Source: Kovacikia minuta CCNUW1 (GTDB lineage Bacteria; Cyanobacteriota; Cyanobacteriia; Leptolyngbyales; Leptolyngbyaceae). Taken from it: a DNA stretch of 64,000 bases. A program made the translations under genes and the position numbers. The DNA lies in contig NZ_CP083582.1 of the NCBI RefSeq assembly GCF_020091585.1, positions 5,528,536-5,592,535 of the forward strand, read 5' to 3'. Positions 7,546 to 15,944 of the stretch are shown piece by piece. Every line of letters begins with the position of its first letter. The first letter of the stretch is position 1. The notes beneath the pieces were generated by a model, which was not told the origin of the DNA, did not search any database, and saw nothing but the letters and a program-made list of their open reading frames with translations.

Positions 7546-8193
7546 TTAGTAAGAAACAGAGTCTCTAATCCACTGTCGCAGAGATCGAATCACACTGTTG
7601 TCGTCTTCTGTTTCCGCCCGTTGTAGGAATTGCATCAACACGGCTCCGGAGATCTTGGGAAAGGTTGGGCTTAATTCGCATTCCACATACTCATCGGATT
7701 GCAACTGGTAAATCACCAACCCTTTTTGCTGGGTGTAGCGCCAAACCTCTGGAATTTGAAGTTGTAAGTAGATACCAAATCTTCGTCTTGAAGAACTGGT
7801 GATGTCCACTTCAACTGCCAAATCGGGGGGTGGATCGATCTCAATGTCTAGTTCTCGCCCCAGGATGCGATCGACATTCTGAATATAAAAACAGGAATCC
7901 GGTTCAACACCCCGCTGCAAATCCTCTCGATTCAAGGTGGTTGAACCGTATCCTTTGATTTTCATGCCCAATTCTTCGGTCAATGCTATAACCATTCGCT
8001 CCAAAAGCCGATTGATAATCTCATGTAAACCTGAGGGCATAATAATCTCCAGGATTCCCTGATCGTAAGCCAGTAGAGATGCCCGGTGGTCGCCCATATC
8101 TTTGAGTAATGCCAGGTAAGTTTTCCAGGACACTCCCTCCAGGATGATGCGCTGAGTTGATTGATCAGAAGGATGAAGCAAAGAAGCCGTCAT
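7546..8193 (-). CDS. Uma2 family endonuclease (DUF820)
   Basis: 215 residues with the restriction-like PD-(D/E)XK fold of the cyanobacterial Uma2/DUF820 family. Visible features are the N-terminal VSWKTYLALLKDMGDHRASLLAYDQGILEIIMPSGLHE region, the GVEPDSCFYI strand with the first Asp, and PPDLAVEVDITSSS with the acidic strand pair. The family is highly multiplied in cyanobacteria and often linked to mobile DNA, but its physiological role is unsettled. A second, diverged member lies at 17727-18290. The gene is divergent from PhoH, and a small membrane-protein gene lies between them on the minus strand. Confidence 0.85.
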   Translation of the reverse strand: MTASLLHPSDQSTQRIILEGVSWKTYLALLKDMGDHRASLLAYDQGILEIIMPSGLHEIINRLLERMVIALTEELGMKIKGYGSTTLNREDLQRGVEPDSCFYIQNVDRILGRELDIEIDPPPDLAVEVDITSSSRRRFGIYLQLQIPEVWRYTQQKGLVIYQLQSDEYVECELSPTFPKISGAVLMQFLQRAETEDDNSVIRSLRQWIRDSVSY

Positions 8194-8290
8194 ACAGGTT
8201 CACTTCTACGTCGAAGGGGTGGAGCGATCGCATAAGGACATTCATCCTAATTTTAGAGCGAATCAAGATGCCATACCCAATGCTTGCTGC

Positions 8291-8401
8291 TCAATGGGAT
8301 AGGAAACCCGTCAATAAAAGGGGCACCAGCAACAGGACTGCCACAATCAACAGCAGGGTTCCCGGCTCAATTTTGATGATGCTTTTCTGTGGATCTGGCA
8401 T
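8291..8401 (-). CDS. 36-residue single-span membrane protein
   Basis: A short open frame from ATG 8401 to TGA 8291. AAGG lies 6 nt before the start, good for a ribosome site. The product has a polar N terminus (MPDPQKSIIKIEPG) followed by one hydrophobic helix (TLLLIVAVLLLVPLLLTGFL) and ends SH. The composition, charge layout and length fit a thylakoid or plasma-membrane microprotein, but I do not recognise it as any named photosynthetic subunit. It sits between the Uma2 gene and the divergent PhoH gene. Conservation in relatives would decide whether it is real. Confidence 0.55.
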   Translation of the reverse strand: MPDPQKSIIKIEPGTLLLIVAVLLLVPLLLTGFLSH

Positions 8402-8586
8402 GTTCTACCTTGGTGACAACAGGTATATCAACCATAACTCGCTACAATGAAAAGCCTGATACCCATTTGAATCGCGATCGCACCCAACCCATTGCTGAAA
8501 TTTCTACGAAGCGGCGCATTTCACGGTTCAAGACTCCAGATCCAAAATCCAAAATCGTATCGTTCTGCTGTCCACCTTTGAAACCT

Positions 8587-9912
8587 ATGAAGAAAACCTT
8601 TGTTCTTGACACCAACGTGCTGCTCCACGACCCCTCGGCAATGTTGCGATTCAAGGACAATGATGTGGTGTTACCCATGACCATCATCGAAGAGTTGGAT
8701 CGATTCAAGAAACAGCCAGAGATGACGGGACGTAACGCTCGACAGGCATCCCGCAAACTGGATGAATTGCGTCAGCAAGGACACTTGATCGAAGGGGTTG
8801 CCATTAATGGTGATGGTAACCTGCGCGTTGCATTGTGCCATCGGGAGACATTGCAGGAACTTCCCACGGAACTGACCAACGGTCACGGAGATAACGCAAT
8901 TCTGGCAGTGGCACTGGAACTCAGACGGCAGTCAGACTATCCCGTCGTCCTCGTCAGCAAAGATACCAACCTGCGGATCAAGGCAGATGCATTAGGTTTA
9001 GTAGCGCAGGACTACGAAACCGATAAAGTTGACCTGGAAGGCCTGTATACGGGGATTGCAGAGGTGATGGTTGAAGCGGAGCAAATCGATCAACTGTTTA
9101 AACAGGGAGGCATTACCTTAGATAGGCAATTCCTGCCCAATGAAGCGTTAACCCTGATTGATCTGACGAATCCGTCCCATACTGCCTTGGCGATCGTTGA
9201 TGGAACCACTGGCAAAATCGTGCCGCTGAACAAACTCCCCCACTCCGGCATTTCCCGGATTCAGCCGCGCAACCGGGAACAAAAATTTGTGTTGGAGCTA
9301 CTGCTGCGAGATTCGATTCAGCTGGTGACGCTGGTGGGTAAAGCAGGGACGGGCAAAACCCTGTTGGCGATCGCGGCTGGCTTGCAAAAGGTCGCCGATG
9401 AACGGCTCTACAGTCGTCTCCTGATTTCCCGTCCCGTTGTGCCGATGGGGCGAGATATCGGCTATCTGCCAGGCGATGTCAACGAAAAGCTGACTCCCTG
9501 GATGCAGCCTCTTTACGACAACTTTGATTTGATTTTTGGAACCCAGGAATCGTCCGGCAAACCCAGTCATTGGCGGCACGGTCACGAAGAATTGATCGAA
9601 CGCGGTTTACTTCAAATTGAAGCGCTCACCTATATTCGTGGTCGCACCATTCCCAAACAATTTCTGGTCGTGGATGAAGCCCAAAACCTCACGCCCCACG
9701 AAGTAAAAACGATCTTGACCCGTGCCGGAGAAGGCACCAAAGTCGTGCTTACTGGCGATCCAGACCAGATTGATAATCCCTACGTGGATGCTGCCAGTAA
9801 CGGACTCACCTATGTGGTAGAGAAGTTTAAGGAAGAAGCCGTAGCGGGACACATCACGCTTGTCAAAGGGGAGCGATCGAATTTGGCAGAACGGGCAACG
9901 GCACTGCTTTGA
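8587..9912 (+). CDS. PhoH family protein with N-terminal PIN domain
   Basis: 441 residues from ATG 8587. The frame is open further upstream, but the text there has no conserved residues and the PIN domain begins at this ATG. Residues 1-130 are a PIN domain (FVLDTNVLLHDPSAML, MTIIEELDRFK, NDGHGDNAIL-like acidic strand, VSKDTNLRIKADALGL). Residues about 230-430 are a PhoH P-loop ATPase with Walker A VGKAGTGKTLLAIAAGL and Walker B QFLVVDEAQNLTPHE, plus the family block RPVVPMGRDIGYLPGDVNEKL. PIN-PhoH proteins are thought to couple RNA unwinding to RNase activity. The gene is monocistronic and followed by simple repeats. Confidence 0.9.
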   Translation: MKKTFVLDTNVLLHDPSAMLRFKDNDVVLPMTIIEELDRFKKQPEMTGRNARQASRKLDELRQQGHLIEGVAINGDGNLRVALCHRETLQELPTELTNGHGDNAILAVALELRRQSDYPVVLVSKDTNLRIKADALGLVAQDYETDKVDLEGLYTGIAEVMVEAEQIDQLFKQGGITLDRQFLPNEALTLIDLTNPSHTALAIVDGTTGKIVPLNKLPHSGISRIQPRNREQKFVLELLLRDSIQLVTLVGKAGTGKTLLAIAAGLQKVADERLYSRLLISRPVVPMGRDIGYLPGDVNEKLTPWMQPLYDNFDLIFGTQESSGKPSHWRHGHEELIERGLLQIEALTYIRGRTIPKQFLVVDEAQNLTPHEVKTILTRAGEGTKVVLTGDPDQIDNPYVDAASNGLTYVVEKFKEEAVAGHITLVKGERSNLAERATALL

Positions 9913-10073
9913 GTGAGGTGGTAGGTGGTAGGTGGTAGGTGGCAGTTTGTCAGTTATCAGTCAGCAGTTATCAGTTATCAATTGTCAGTTATCCACTATC
10001 TACTGTTGACGGGTGACTGTTCACTGGCTGTCAACTCAAAACTCAAAACTCAAAACTCAAAATTCATAATTTC
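9913..10073. repeat. Compound simple repeat between phoH and the DUF99 gene
   Basis: Tandem GGTAGGT units (9918-9945) are followed by interspersed CAGTTATCAGT words (9947-9998) and four copies of the 11-mer AAAACTCAAAA type (10035-10067). The same three word types recur separately at 13060-13215, 27312-27505, 29555-29597 and inside several coding regions. Confidence 0.8.
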
Positions 10074-10658
10074 TTACGCCTGCCGTCCGCTTTCTCCCTT
10101 AATGACGGCAGATGTAATCAGGTGCGCAATCCGTAATGCTTCGGGTACATGCCCCCGATCGGTTAAGCGCTGAAGTACCTGGGCGGTAATTTCTGGACGG
10201 GCACCCCAAACCTGAAAATAGAAGGGAGGATATTGGTAAATCGCCCCTGCTTGCCGCAAAATTTCTAATCGACGTTCTGGTTCGGGTAAGCGGCGAATGG
10301 CATATTCCACCGCATCTAAATTGGGCGATCGACGCATGACGGTGACACACGGTCGCTGGATTGTTTCTGCTAACAGGGGCAGATTAATGATGTTAAACCC
10401 AGCCAGGGAAATACCATCCAGCAATACCACATGGATCTGCGGTAGGAATTTGCTTGCAGTTAAAATTTGGCAGAGTGTGTCAGTCGCATCCCAACCATCC
10501 GGTTGCACGGTGCCCCACACCATTCCTTCAAACCGTGTTCCAGCACAAACCACACCCGCAATCGCAACAGGCTGACCCGCTCTCCGTACAAACGGAGCAT
10601 CATCAAATCCGATCGCACGAATGGTGCGCCGTTGAATCAGGAGGGTTTCTAGATCCAT
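10074..10658 (-). CDS. DUF99 family protein
   Basis: 194 residues, full length for the DUF99 family. Characteristic segments are RAIGFDDAPF near the N terminus, VAIAGVVCAGTRFEGMVWG, a DGWDAT strand, the VVLLDGISLAGFNIINLPLL block and the C-terminal helix EALRIAHLITSAVIKGES. The fold is reported to resemble nuclease-like (endonuclease V) architecture, but no activity is established for this cyanobacterial branch. The gene stands alone between simple repeats on one side and a MITE on the other. Confidence 0.8.
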   Translation of the reverse strand: MDLETLLIQRRTIRAIGFDDAPFVRRAGQPVAIAGVVCAGTRFEGMVWGTVQPDGWDATDTLCQILTASKFLPQIHVVLLDGISLAGFNIINLPLLAETIQRPCVTVMRRSPNLDAVEYAIRRLPEPERRLEILRQAGAIYQYPPFYFQVWGARPEITAQVLQRLTDRGHVPEALRIAHLITSAVIKGESGRQA

Positions 10659-10774
10659 AGGTAAGGTAGAAGGCAGAAGAGAGGCAGAGGGCAGAGGGGG
10701 GGAGTCAGGAGTCAGAATTCATTCAAACCAAAAACTCAAAATTCATTATTCTCAATTCTTAATTCTCATTCTCA

Positions 10775-10933
10775 GAGGGTGTTTGAAAAGTCCTACTGTC
10801 GGTAGCAAAGATGCGATCCCCCTAAGTCCCCCTTAATAAGAGGAACTTTAAGCCTGTTTCCCCCCTTTTTTAAGGGGTTAGGGGGGATCTCTGAGTGTTG
10901 CATCTTACAGTCCATACCTTTTCAAACATCCTC
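10775..10933. mobile_element. MITE copy B, uninterrupted 159-bp form
   Basis: The element begins GAGGGTGTTTGAAAAG and ends with the complement of GAGGATGTTTGAAAAG, flanked by TCA on both sides (10772-10774 and 10934-10936). It is the empty-site form of copies A and C: where those carry the 188-bp insertion, this copy reads CCCCCCTTTTTTAAGGGG without interruption. No open frame is present. Confidence 0.85.
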
Positions 10934-10935
10934 TC

Positions 10936-11035
10936 ATACCCAATTAAATAGTCTTCGTGGCACATCAACATCCTGTAAGGGCGTTTGGCCAAACGCCCCT
11001 ACCCGATCTGTCGCGTTTTCAATTCAAATTGGTAT
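10936..11035. repeat. Palindrome-centred repeat, copy E1
   Basis: About 100 bp bounded by ATACC at the left and GGTAT at the right. The centre is the perfect 20-base palindrome GGGCGTTTGGCCAAACGCCC, with the side words CGTGGCACATCAACATCCTG and CGATCTGTCGCGTTTTCAAT. Related copies are at 21103-21292, 43222-43317 and 54450-54561. It directly abuts the target duplication of MITE copy B and lies 70 bp upstream of msrA, so it could affect msrA expression. Confidence 0.75.
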
Positions 11036-11106
11036 CACTTCCCGTCTTCCTCATTACCGATGACCGATTACTGGCTAACATTTTCACAGAATTGGAGCTT
11101 GGAATA

Positions 11107-11583
11107 ATGGAAAAAGCTACATTTGGGGCAGGGTGTTTTTGGGGTGTAGAGGCAGCCTTTCGGCAGGTTAAAGGGGTTGTTAACACTTCTGTAGGATACA
11201 TGGGGGGACATTTTGAAAACCCGATTTATCTGGATGTGTGTGCCCGCATTACAGGGCATGCGGAAGTGGTGCAGGTGGAATTTGATCCATCCATTGTGAG
11301 TTACGATGCTTTACTGACGGTTTTTTGGGAGATTCATGATCCAACCAGTTTGAATCGTCAGGGGCCAGATCGGGGAGAACAGTATCGATCGGTGATCTTC
11401 TTTCATACGCCCGAACAGAAAACCGCTGCACAGCAGTCTATGCAAAAGCTCCAGACCTCAGGAAAATATGACAAAGCGATTGTGACTCAAATTCAACCTG
11501 CTTCAACCTATTGGTTAGCGGCAGAGGAGCATCAGCAATATTTTGAGAAGAAGTCTGGTACGAAAAGCGAAAAAAGAGATTGA
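11107..11583 (+). CDS. msrA: Peptide-methionine (S)-S-oxide reductase
   Basis: 158 residues from ATG 11107, the start that gives the canonical MsrA N terminus; the upstream in-frame extension is repeat DNA. The catalytic GAGCFWG motif is at residues 7-13. It is followed by the family blocks TSVGYMGGH, GHAEVVQVEFDP, FWEIHDPTSLNRQGPDRGEQYRSVIFF and the C-terminal AEEHQQYFEKK. The enzyme reduces methionine S-sulfoxide in proteins with electrons from thioredoxin and so repairs oxidative damage in the cytoplasm. No MsrB gene is adjacent. The tail after YFEKK is short and lacks recognisable C-terminal recycling cysteines. Confidence 0.93.
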   Translation: MEKATFGAGCFWGVEAAFRQVKGVVNTSVGYMGGHFENPIYLDVCARITGHAEVVQVEFDPSIVSYDALLTVFWEIHDPTSLNRQGPDRGEQYRSVIFFHTPEQKTAAQQSMQKLQTSGKYDKAIVTQIQPASTYWLAAEEHQQYFEKKSGTKSEKRD

Positions 11584-12046
11584 GAATCTACCAACGATAT
11601 TCCCCAAATTTAAGCAAGAGATAGAAAACATATCGCGATCCTATTTGGATTGTGAGAAAGGTTCCGATGGAATCCTTTCTCACAAAGCCTCTACATCTCA
11701 CAACTGATTTAGGACTGCTATAAAAGACTTCTCAAACAATTTGCGATCGCATTCATCCAATCCACGCAAATAGATCTACAATTGCCAGAAAGCTGGGATT
11801 GTTCCAAAAGCAGTTGTCTGGAAAAGTGATTCTGTCTAATTTGGCAAAAACCCGGTTTGAGAGTCTTGCATCTAGAAACAAATAATCTGTGCAATTCGTA
11901 CAAATCAACTCGCAGTCCTGTTTTTAGCTTCTAGCAAAAATGTTTTTCTTTCGTGTAGAAGCAACAGAATTTAGGGAATATTTAGCGAAACTGCAACATT
12001 CATGATTCAAGATCAATTTCGTTCAAGCAAGCTTAAGGAGTAAGCG
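11584..12046. other. Intergenic stretch with a 93-bp MITE-like repeat, no gene seen
   Basis: Positions 11630-11722 hold a repeat shared with 23625-23719: imperfect ends ATATCGCGATCCTA and the complement of TATAGCAGTCCTA, with an internal hairpin TGTGAGAAAGG / CCTTTCTCACA. The remainder (11723-12046) is moderately A+T-rich. AAGGAG at 12032-12039 is the ribosome site of the next gene. No other coding region was found. Confidence 0.6.
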
Positions 12047-12880
12047 ATGAGTTCAAGCCCTACTATCCCCCGCAAAATTGCCTTTCAAACAATGGATATT
12101 GAAGTTTCTCTTTCTGAAGTCGAGTACGAGTACCTGAAATTCATCTGTGAAGCAACCCTGCGTAACTCAGATGAAGTGGTGCGTGAACAAATTCGTAATT
12201 TGCGTGCGGTTGGCTTACCCTCTTTTGAAGAGTGGCGGCAGCAGCAACCTGCCTCAGTTTCAATCATTCCTCAATCCGCTGCACTGGTGCCAGTAACCAC
12301 CGCTGATGTCACAGCTATCGATGTTGAAGTAGATGCCAATGAAGCGCCTGCAAAATCACGATCGCGAAAGACTTCCACTGCATCCCGCTCCAAACGAGGC
12401 AAGCAAACCGGAGAACCCACAACGGAAATAAAAGCGGCTGAAAATGGTACTGCCGTCAAACCCAGCTCCCGCCGCAAATCAACAACAACGACAACGGCTG
12501 AACCCAGTCAACAACCCCGTCGCAGTCGAAAAGCTGCACCCGTTGCAGAAAGTTCTGCTCCAGAATCAACAAATGGGGCTGCGCCAACAAAATCGCGATC
12601 GCGGCGCAAATCTGCGGCAAGCACATCTGAACCAACCCCAACCCGTTCGCGCAGAAGCCGCAAAGCACCCTCTGAAGCATCCCCCTCCGTCGCATCCGAA
12701 CCATCTGCACCAGAATCAACGACTGCGGAATCCTCCGCCTCTAAACCACCTCGTCGCAGATCCACAGGAACCCGTGGAAGCAGAACTGCCGCTGCTCGCT
12801 CCTCCTCAGAGCAGACTGCGGTTGCCAAACCCGCTGCTAACCGAGGAGGGAGAAAGAAGGCTTCAGAGGCTTCTAAGTAA
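12047..12880 (+). CDS. Protein with a conserved N-terminal domain and a long basic, histone-H1-like tail
   Basis: 277 residues from ATG 12047, preceded by AAGGAG. Residues 1-75 form a compact, mixed-charge domain (IEVSLSEVEYEYLKFICEA, SDEVVREQIRNLRAVGLPSFEEW). From about 100 onward the chain is low complexity: Ala, Ser, Pro, Thr and Lys/Arg, with repeated SRRKS, RRSRKA and KSRSRRKS motifs roughly every 20-30 residues. The tail looks like a DNA- or RNA-binding disordered region similar in style to H1-like bacterial proteins, and the N-terminal domain may dimerise. No enzyme motif is visible. The tail DNA is repetitive in codon pattern and is open on the other strand too. Confidence 0.75.
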   Translation: MSSSPTIPRKIAFQTMDIEVSLSEVEYEYLKFICEATLRNSDEVVREQIRNLRAVGLPSFEEWRQQQPASVSIIPQSAALVPVTTADVTAIDVEVDANEAPAKSRSRKTSTASRSKRGKQTGEPTTEIKAAENGTAVKPSSRRKSTTTTTAEPSQQPRRSRKAAPVAESSAPESTNGAAPTKSRSRRKSAASTSEPTPTRSRRSRKAPSEASPSVASEPSAPESTTAESSASKPPRRRSTGTRGSRTAAARSSSEQTAVAKPAANRGGRKKASEASK

Positions 12881-13234
12881 TCGTCCCACCTTCAAGAAAC
12901 CACGGATGGGTTAGCTGACAAGTTGAAACCTTTCCGATTCAGAAATGGAAGGGTGCTTGTATCAGACTCAGGGCATTACCCACAACCTGATCAATTGACA
13001 TCATTACTCTTTTCGATTGTTGACGGGTCGAAATTCTGGAGTCTTGTACTGTAAATTGATAGCACAGTGGACAGTGGACAGTGAACAGTGGACAGTGAAC
13101 AGTGGACAGTCAACAGTCAACAGTGGACAGTAAATTACTGACACCTGATAACTGATAACTGATAACTGATAACTACCACCTACCACCTACCACCTACCAC
13201 CTGCCACCTGATAACCGACCCCTGCGATAGCTGT
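12881..13234. repeat. Simple-repeat block upstream of murF
   Basis: Positions 13062-13135 are GTGGACAGTGGACAGTGAAC-type 7-mer-based repeats, 13143-13175 tandem GATAACT units and 13170-13210 tandem CCACCTA units. No gene is seen. The first 150 bases are unremarkable spacer after the basic-tailed protein gene. Confidence 0.8.
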
Positions 13235-14635
13235 ATGTCCTGCCGTGCTACTGTGGCTCAATTGAGCGAAATTCTGGGTGCAACTCTAGTCAATCCATCT
13301 AATATCGTTGGATCAATCCCCGCAGCAGGGATCACCACAGATACTCGATCGCTTCAGCCAGGAGAAGTGTTTCTGGCACTGCGGGGCGAAAAATTTGATG
13401 GACACAACTTTATCGGTACTGCTGTAGACAAAGGCGCGATCGCAGCGATCGTGGATGCTCAGTTCCCAGTTTTGGATTTTGGATTCGATGGGCAAAATTC
13501 AAAATTTTCGCTTCTGCAAGTTTCCGATACCCTTCAGGCATACCAGGCGATCGCCCGTTGGTGGCGTGATCAGTTCACTATTCCCGTTATTGCCATCACC
13601 GGATCAGTGGGCAAAACCACCACGAAAGAACTGATCGCGGCTGTCCTCTCCACACCCCACACCCCACACCCCACACCCCACATTCTTAAAAGTCAGGCAA
13701 ATTACAACAATGAAATTGGTGTCCCCAAAACTTTGTTGCAACTAAGCCCAGAGCATGATTACGCAGTGATTGAAATGGGGATGCGAGGACTGGGAGAAAT
13801 TGCCCTGCTGACCCAGATTGCCCGCCCGGATATTGCAGTCATCACTAACGTTGGAACTGCTCACATCGAGCGATTGGGGTCTGAAGCAGCGATCGCCCAG
13901 GCCAAATGTGAACTGCTTGCCGAAATGCCCCCATCAGGGATTGCTATTCTCAACCATGACAATCCACGGTTGATGAAAACAGCGGCGACGGTCTGGCAGG
14001 GAAAAACGCTCACCTTTGGGTTAGAGGGCGGCGACATCCACGGACAATTAATCAATCCAGAAGTTCTTGTTGTTGAAAATCATTCCTTCCCGTTGCCCTT
14101 ACCTGGACGGCACAACGCCATCAATTACCTGGCAGCACTGGCAGTTGCAAAAGCGGTGGGAATTGATTGGTCATTGCTAACCCATGGGATAACGGTTGAT
14201 TTACCATCCGGACGGGCACAACGGCACGAACTGCCAGAAGACGTGGTAATTCTGGATGAAACCTACAATGCTGGGCTGGAATCGATGCTGGCATCCCTTC
14301 AGATGTTGGCTGAAACTCCAGGGCAACGCCGAATTGCCGTTCTGGGTACGATGAAAGAATTAGGAGAGCGATCACCCGAATTTCATCAAAAGGTTGGTGC
14401 CCGTGTTCAACAACTTAACCTGGATGGGTTGCTGATCCTGGCAGATGAGGCAGAAGCAGAAGCGATGGCAGCAGGTTCTACGCCTCTTGCTGCCGAACGC
14501 TTTGCCACCCATGCCGACGTTGTTACCCGCCTAAAGGAACTGGTTAAACCCGGCGATCGTCTCCTGTTCAAAGCTTCCCGCGCCGTTGGGATGGATCGGG
14601 TTGTGGAGCAGTTCCGTAAAGAGTTCAGGAGTTAG
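13235..14635 (+). CDS. murF: UDP-N-acetylmuramoyl-tripeptide--D-alanyl-D-alanine ligase
   Basis: 466 residues, normal MurF length. The Mur-ligase N-terminal domain (TTDTRSLQPGEVFLALRGEKFDGHNF) is followed by the ATP-binding P loop ITGSVGKTTTKEL, the central domain with NYNNEIGVPKTLL and IEMGMRGLGEI, and the C-terminal domain with DETYNAGLESMLASL and VLGTMKELGERS. It adds D-Ala-D-Ala to UDP-MurNAc-tripeptide in the cytoplasm, the last soluble step of peptidoglycan precursor synthesis. Two stretches are odd. Residues about 80-90 and 142-150 (TPHTPHPTPH) are encoded by the same simple repeats found in intergenic DNA, apparently expanded in frame between core elements. Confidence 0.93.
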   Translation: MSCRATVAQLSEILGATLVNPSNIVGSIPAAGITTDTRSLQPGEVFLALRGEKFDGHNFIGTAVDKGAIAAIVDAQFPVLDFGFDGQNSKFSLLQVSDTLQAYQAIARWWRDQFTIPVIAITGSVGKTTTKELIAAVLSTPHTPHPTPHILKSQANYNNEIGVPKTLLQLSPEHDYAVIEMGMRGLGEIALLTQIARPDIAVITNVGTAHIERLGSEAAIAQAKCELLAEMPPSGIAILNHDNPRLMKTAATVWQGKTLTFGLEGGDIHGQLINPEVLVVENHSFPLPLPGRHNAINYLAALAVAKAVGIDWSLLTHGITVDLPSGRAQRHELPEDVVILDETYNAGLESMLASLQMLAETPGQRRIAVLGTMKELGERSPEFHQKVGARVQQLNLDGLLILADEAEAEAMAAGSTPLAAERFATHADVVTRLKELVKPGDRLLFKASRAVGMDRVVEQFRKEFRS

Positions 14636-14797
14636 AGAATGTTTGTAAAAGAGCGTTAAGCTGTTTTTTGTTTCCACCTTCTGCGATTATTTTCTAATCG
14701 CCGCAGCATCAACCGAATCATTGCGATATAGACCATCCCTTCATGATTTTCTGGCAACCGTTCATAATCTCGTGTCAATGCACGTCCATTTTCTAAC
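14635..14797 (-). mobile_element. Remnant of an IS5-family insertion sequence (right end and transposase C terminus)
   Basis: On the minus strand, 14795-14656 reads LENGRALTRDYERLPENHEG, then MVYIAMIRLMLRRLENNRRR, then WKQKTA and a stop: the typical C terminus of IS5/IS1031-group DDE transposases. Just beyond the stop, GAGAATGTTTGTAAAAG at 14635-14651 resembles the MITE end GAGGATGTTTGAAAAG. The rest of the transposase is missing: the fragment is cut off at 14797, where the ISKra4-family element begins. This is the best candidate in the window for the autonomous parent type of the 160-bp MITEs. Confidence 0.75.
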
Positions 14798-15944
14798 GGG
14801 AGCATGTCACTTTATAGAGAGAATAAACCGTTGAGATAGGTAGTCCGATGAGCTAGCACTTGAGGAACGTTCTGTGGATTCCACTGTGCGCCAGAAATCT
14901 GAACGCGTCGGTCGATCTGTTTGATGGCAGATTCCACACCACCTGAACCGATAGAACAAATTTCTTCAGCTTGATAGTAAGCATAATTGACAATGCGATG
15001 GCGATGTTTCTTTAGGTACTGACAGAAATTGTGGGCCTGCTTGCGTTTGAGGTCAGCCAATAGAGTGATTGTTTGATCTACTTTGCCTTGCCATAGGAGT
15101 GTTTCTGCTTGCTGCAAGCGCTTGATTGAGCCACCGACTTTGTGGAGATTCTCCTTGAGATGATACCAATCGAGAATTTCCCGTCGTTGCTCTGGGACAG
15201 CAATTTGGGCAACGATATTCCAAACCCCATCGTGACCATCGCCCAGACAGGTAACAAGCGATGCTAAGGGGTGGTGATTCACCCAGTCAATCAGGTCTGA
15301 ATTGTTTTGGAAATTCGCCACCACTCCAGCATTGGTGTCGATGGCTTTGTCGTCTCGCCAGCTAGAGGGTTCACCCACAGGGGTTCGCAATCGGACTTTG
15401 CCACCATCGACACGGGTTTCGGTAATCGGGTTCTCGACTTCCACCGTTGGCATCGGAAAGGGATGCCCTTGCACTAAGCGCTGTTGCGTCTTGGCGCTGA
15501 CTCTAATCCCCGTCATCACAGCAACGTCTTCTTCGGCATGGGCGTAGCTCACATTGGCACTTGAGCGCAAACAGCATTCCTCCAAGTAGGGACTGAGTTG
15601 TTTACCTTTACCCACCCCTAAGGCTTGAGCTTGTTCACTGCTGATCCGAAGCTGACCCAGAATGCTTTTTAGGGTGCGGTTGTATCCTTCAGTTGTTTCT
15701 GTAACGCTGCCAATAAAAAAACTCCGATTTGGGGGCTAACGTGCTCCTGAAGTTGCTCTCGAATCACTTTTTCAATCTCACCTAGATTCGTCATGCGGCT
15801 TTTATCAGCATCGCCATACAGAATTTTGGCTATCCCTTGAATATGCTGATCCAGTTCTTGCTTCTCTTCAGGTGTCATGCTGTCGCCTCTAATGCTTACC
15901 CTTTCTCCATTCTCATTTTTCTACTAAGAAGGTGACATGCTCCC
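14798..15944 (-). mobile_element. ISKra4-family insertion sequence, about 1.15 kb
   Basis: Inverted ends GGGAGCATGTCAC at 14798-14810 and its complement at 15932-15944 bound a single transposase gene read on the minus strand. No clear target duplication is visible: flanks are CTAAC on the left and AGTTAA on the right. The left flank is the broken IS5 remnant, so this element either inserted into that IS or captured its end by deletion. Confidence 0.85.
14812..15878 (-). CDS. ISKra4-family transposase in two frames, probable -1 frameshift
   Basis: Two frames together give one transposase of about 355 residues. The first (ATG 15878 to 15669) has the family N terminus, MTPEEKQELDQHIQGIAKIL, to SPQIGVFLL. 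The second continues in the -1 frame as FFIGSVTETTEGYNRTLKSI and LGQLRISSEQAQALG and runs to 14812. Catalytic acidic residues are visible in RVDGGKVRLRTP, CLGDGHDGVWN and GSGGVESAIKQIDRR. At the junction the mRNA reads T TTT TTA in frame (15720-15714), a canonical slippery heptamer for -1 frameshifting. The full protein could therefore be produced by programmed slippage rather than being broken. Confidence 0.8.

Noticed and set aside
8389-8586. Longer N terminus for PhoH
   Set aside because: The extra 66 residues are unconserved, begin inside the oppositely oriented microprotein gene, and the PIN domain starts exactly at ATG 8587.
10957-11106. Longer N terminus for MsrA
   Set aside because: The upstream in-frame codons are from palindrome repeat E1 and spacer; the canonical MsrA start is at 11107.
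12444-12914. 156-residue plus-strand frame inside the basic-tailed protein gene
   Set aside because: Its Gln/Pro/Leu-rich text is a frame shadow of the low-complexity tail; the annotated frame has the start, ribosome site and head domain.
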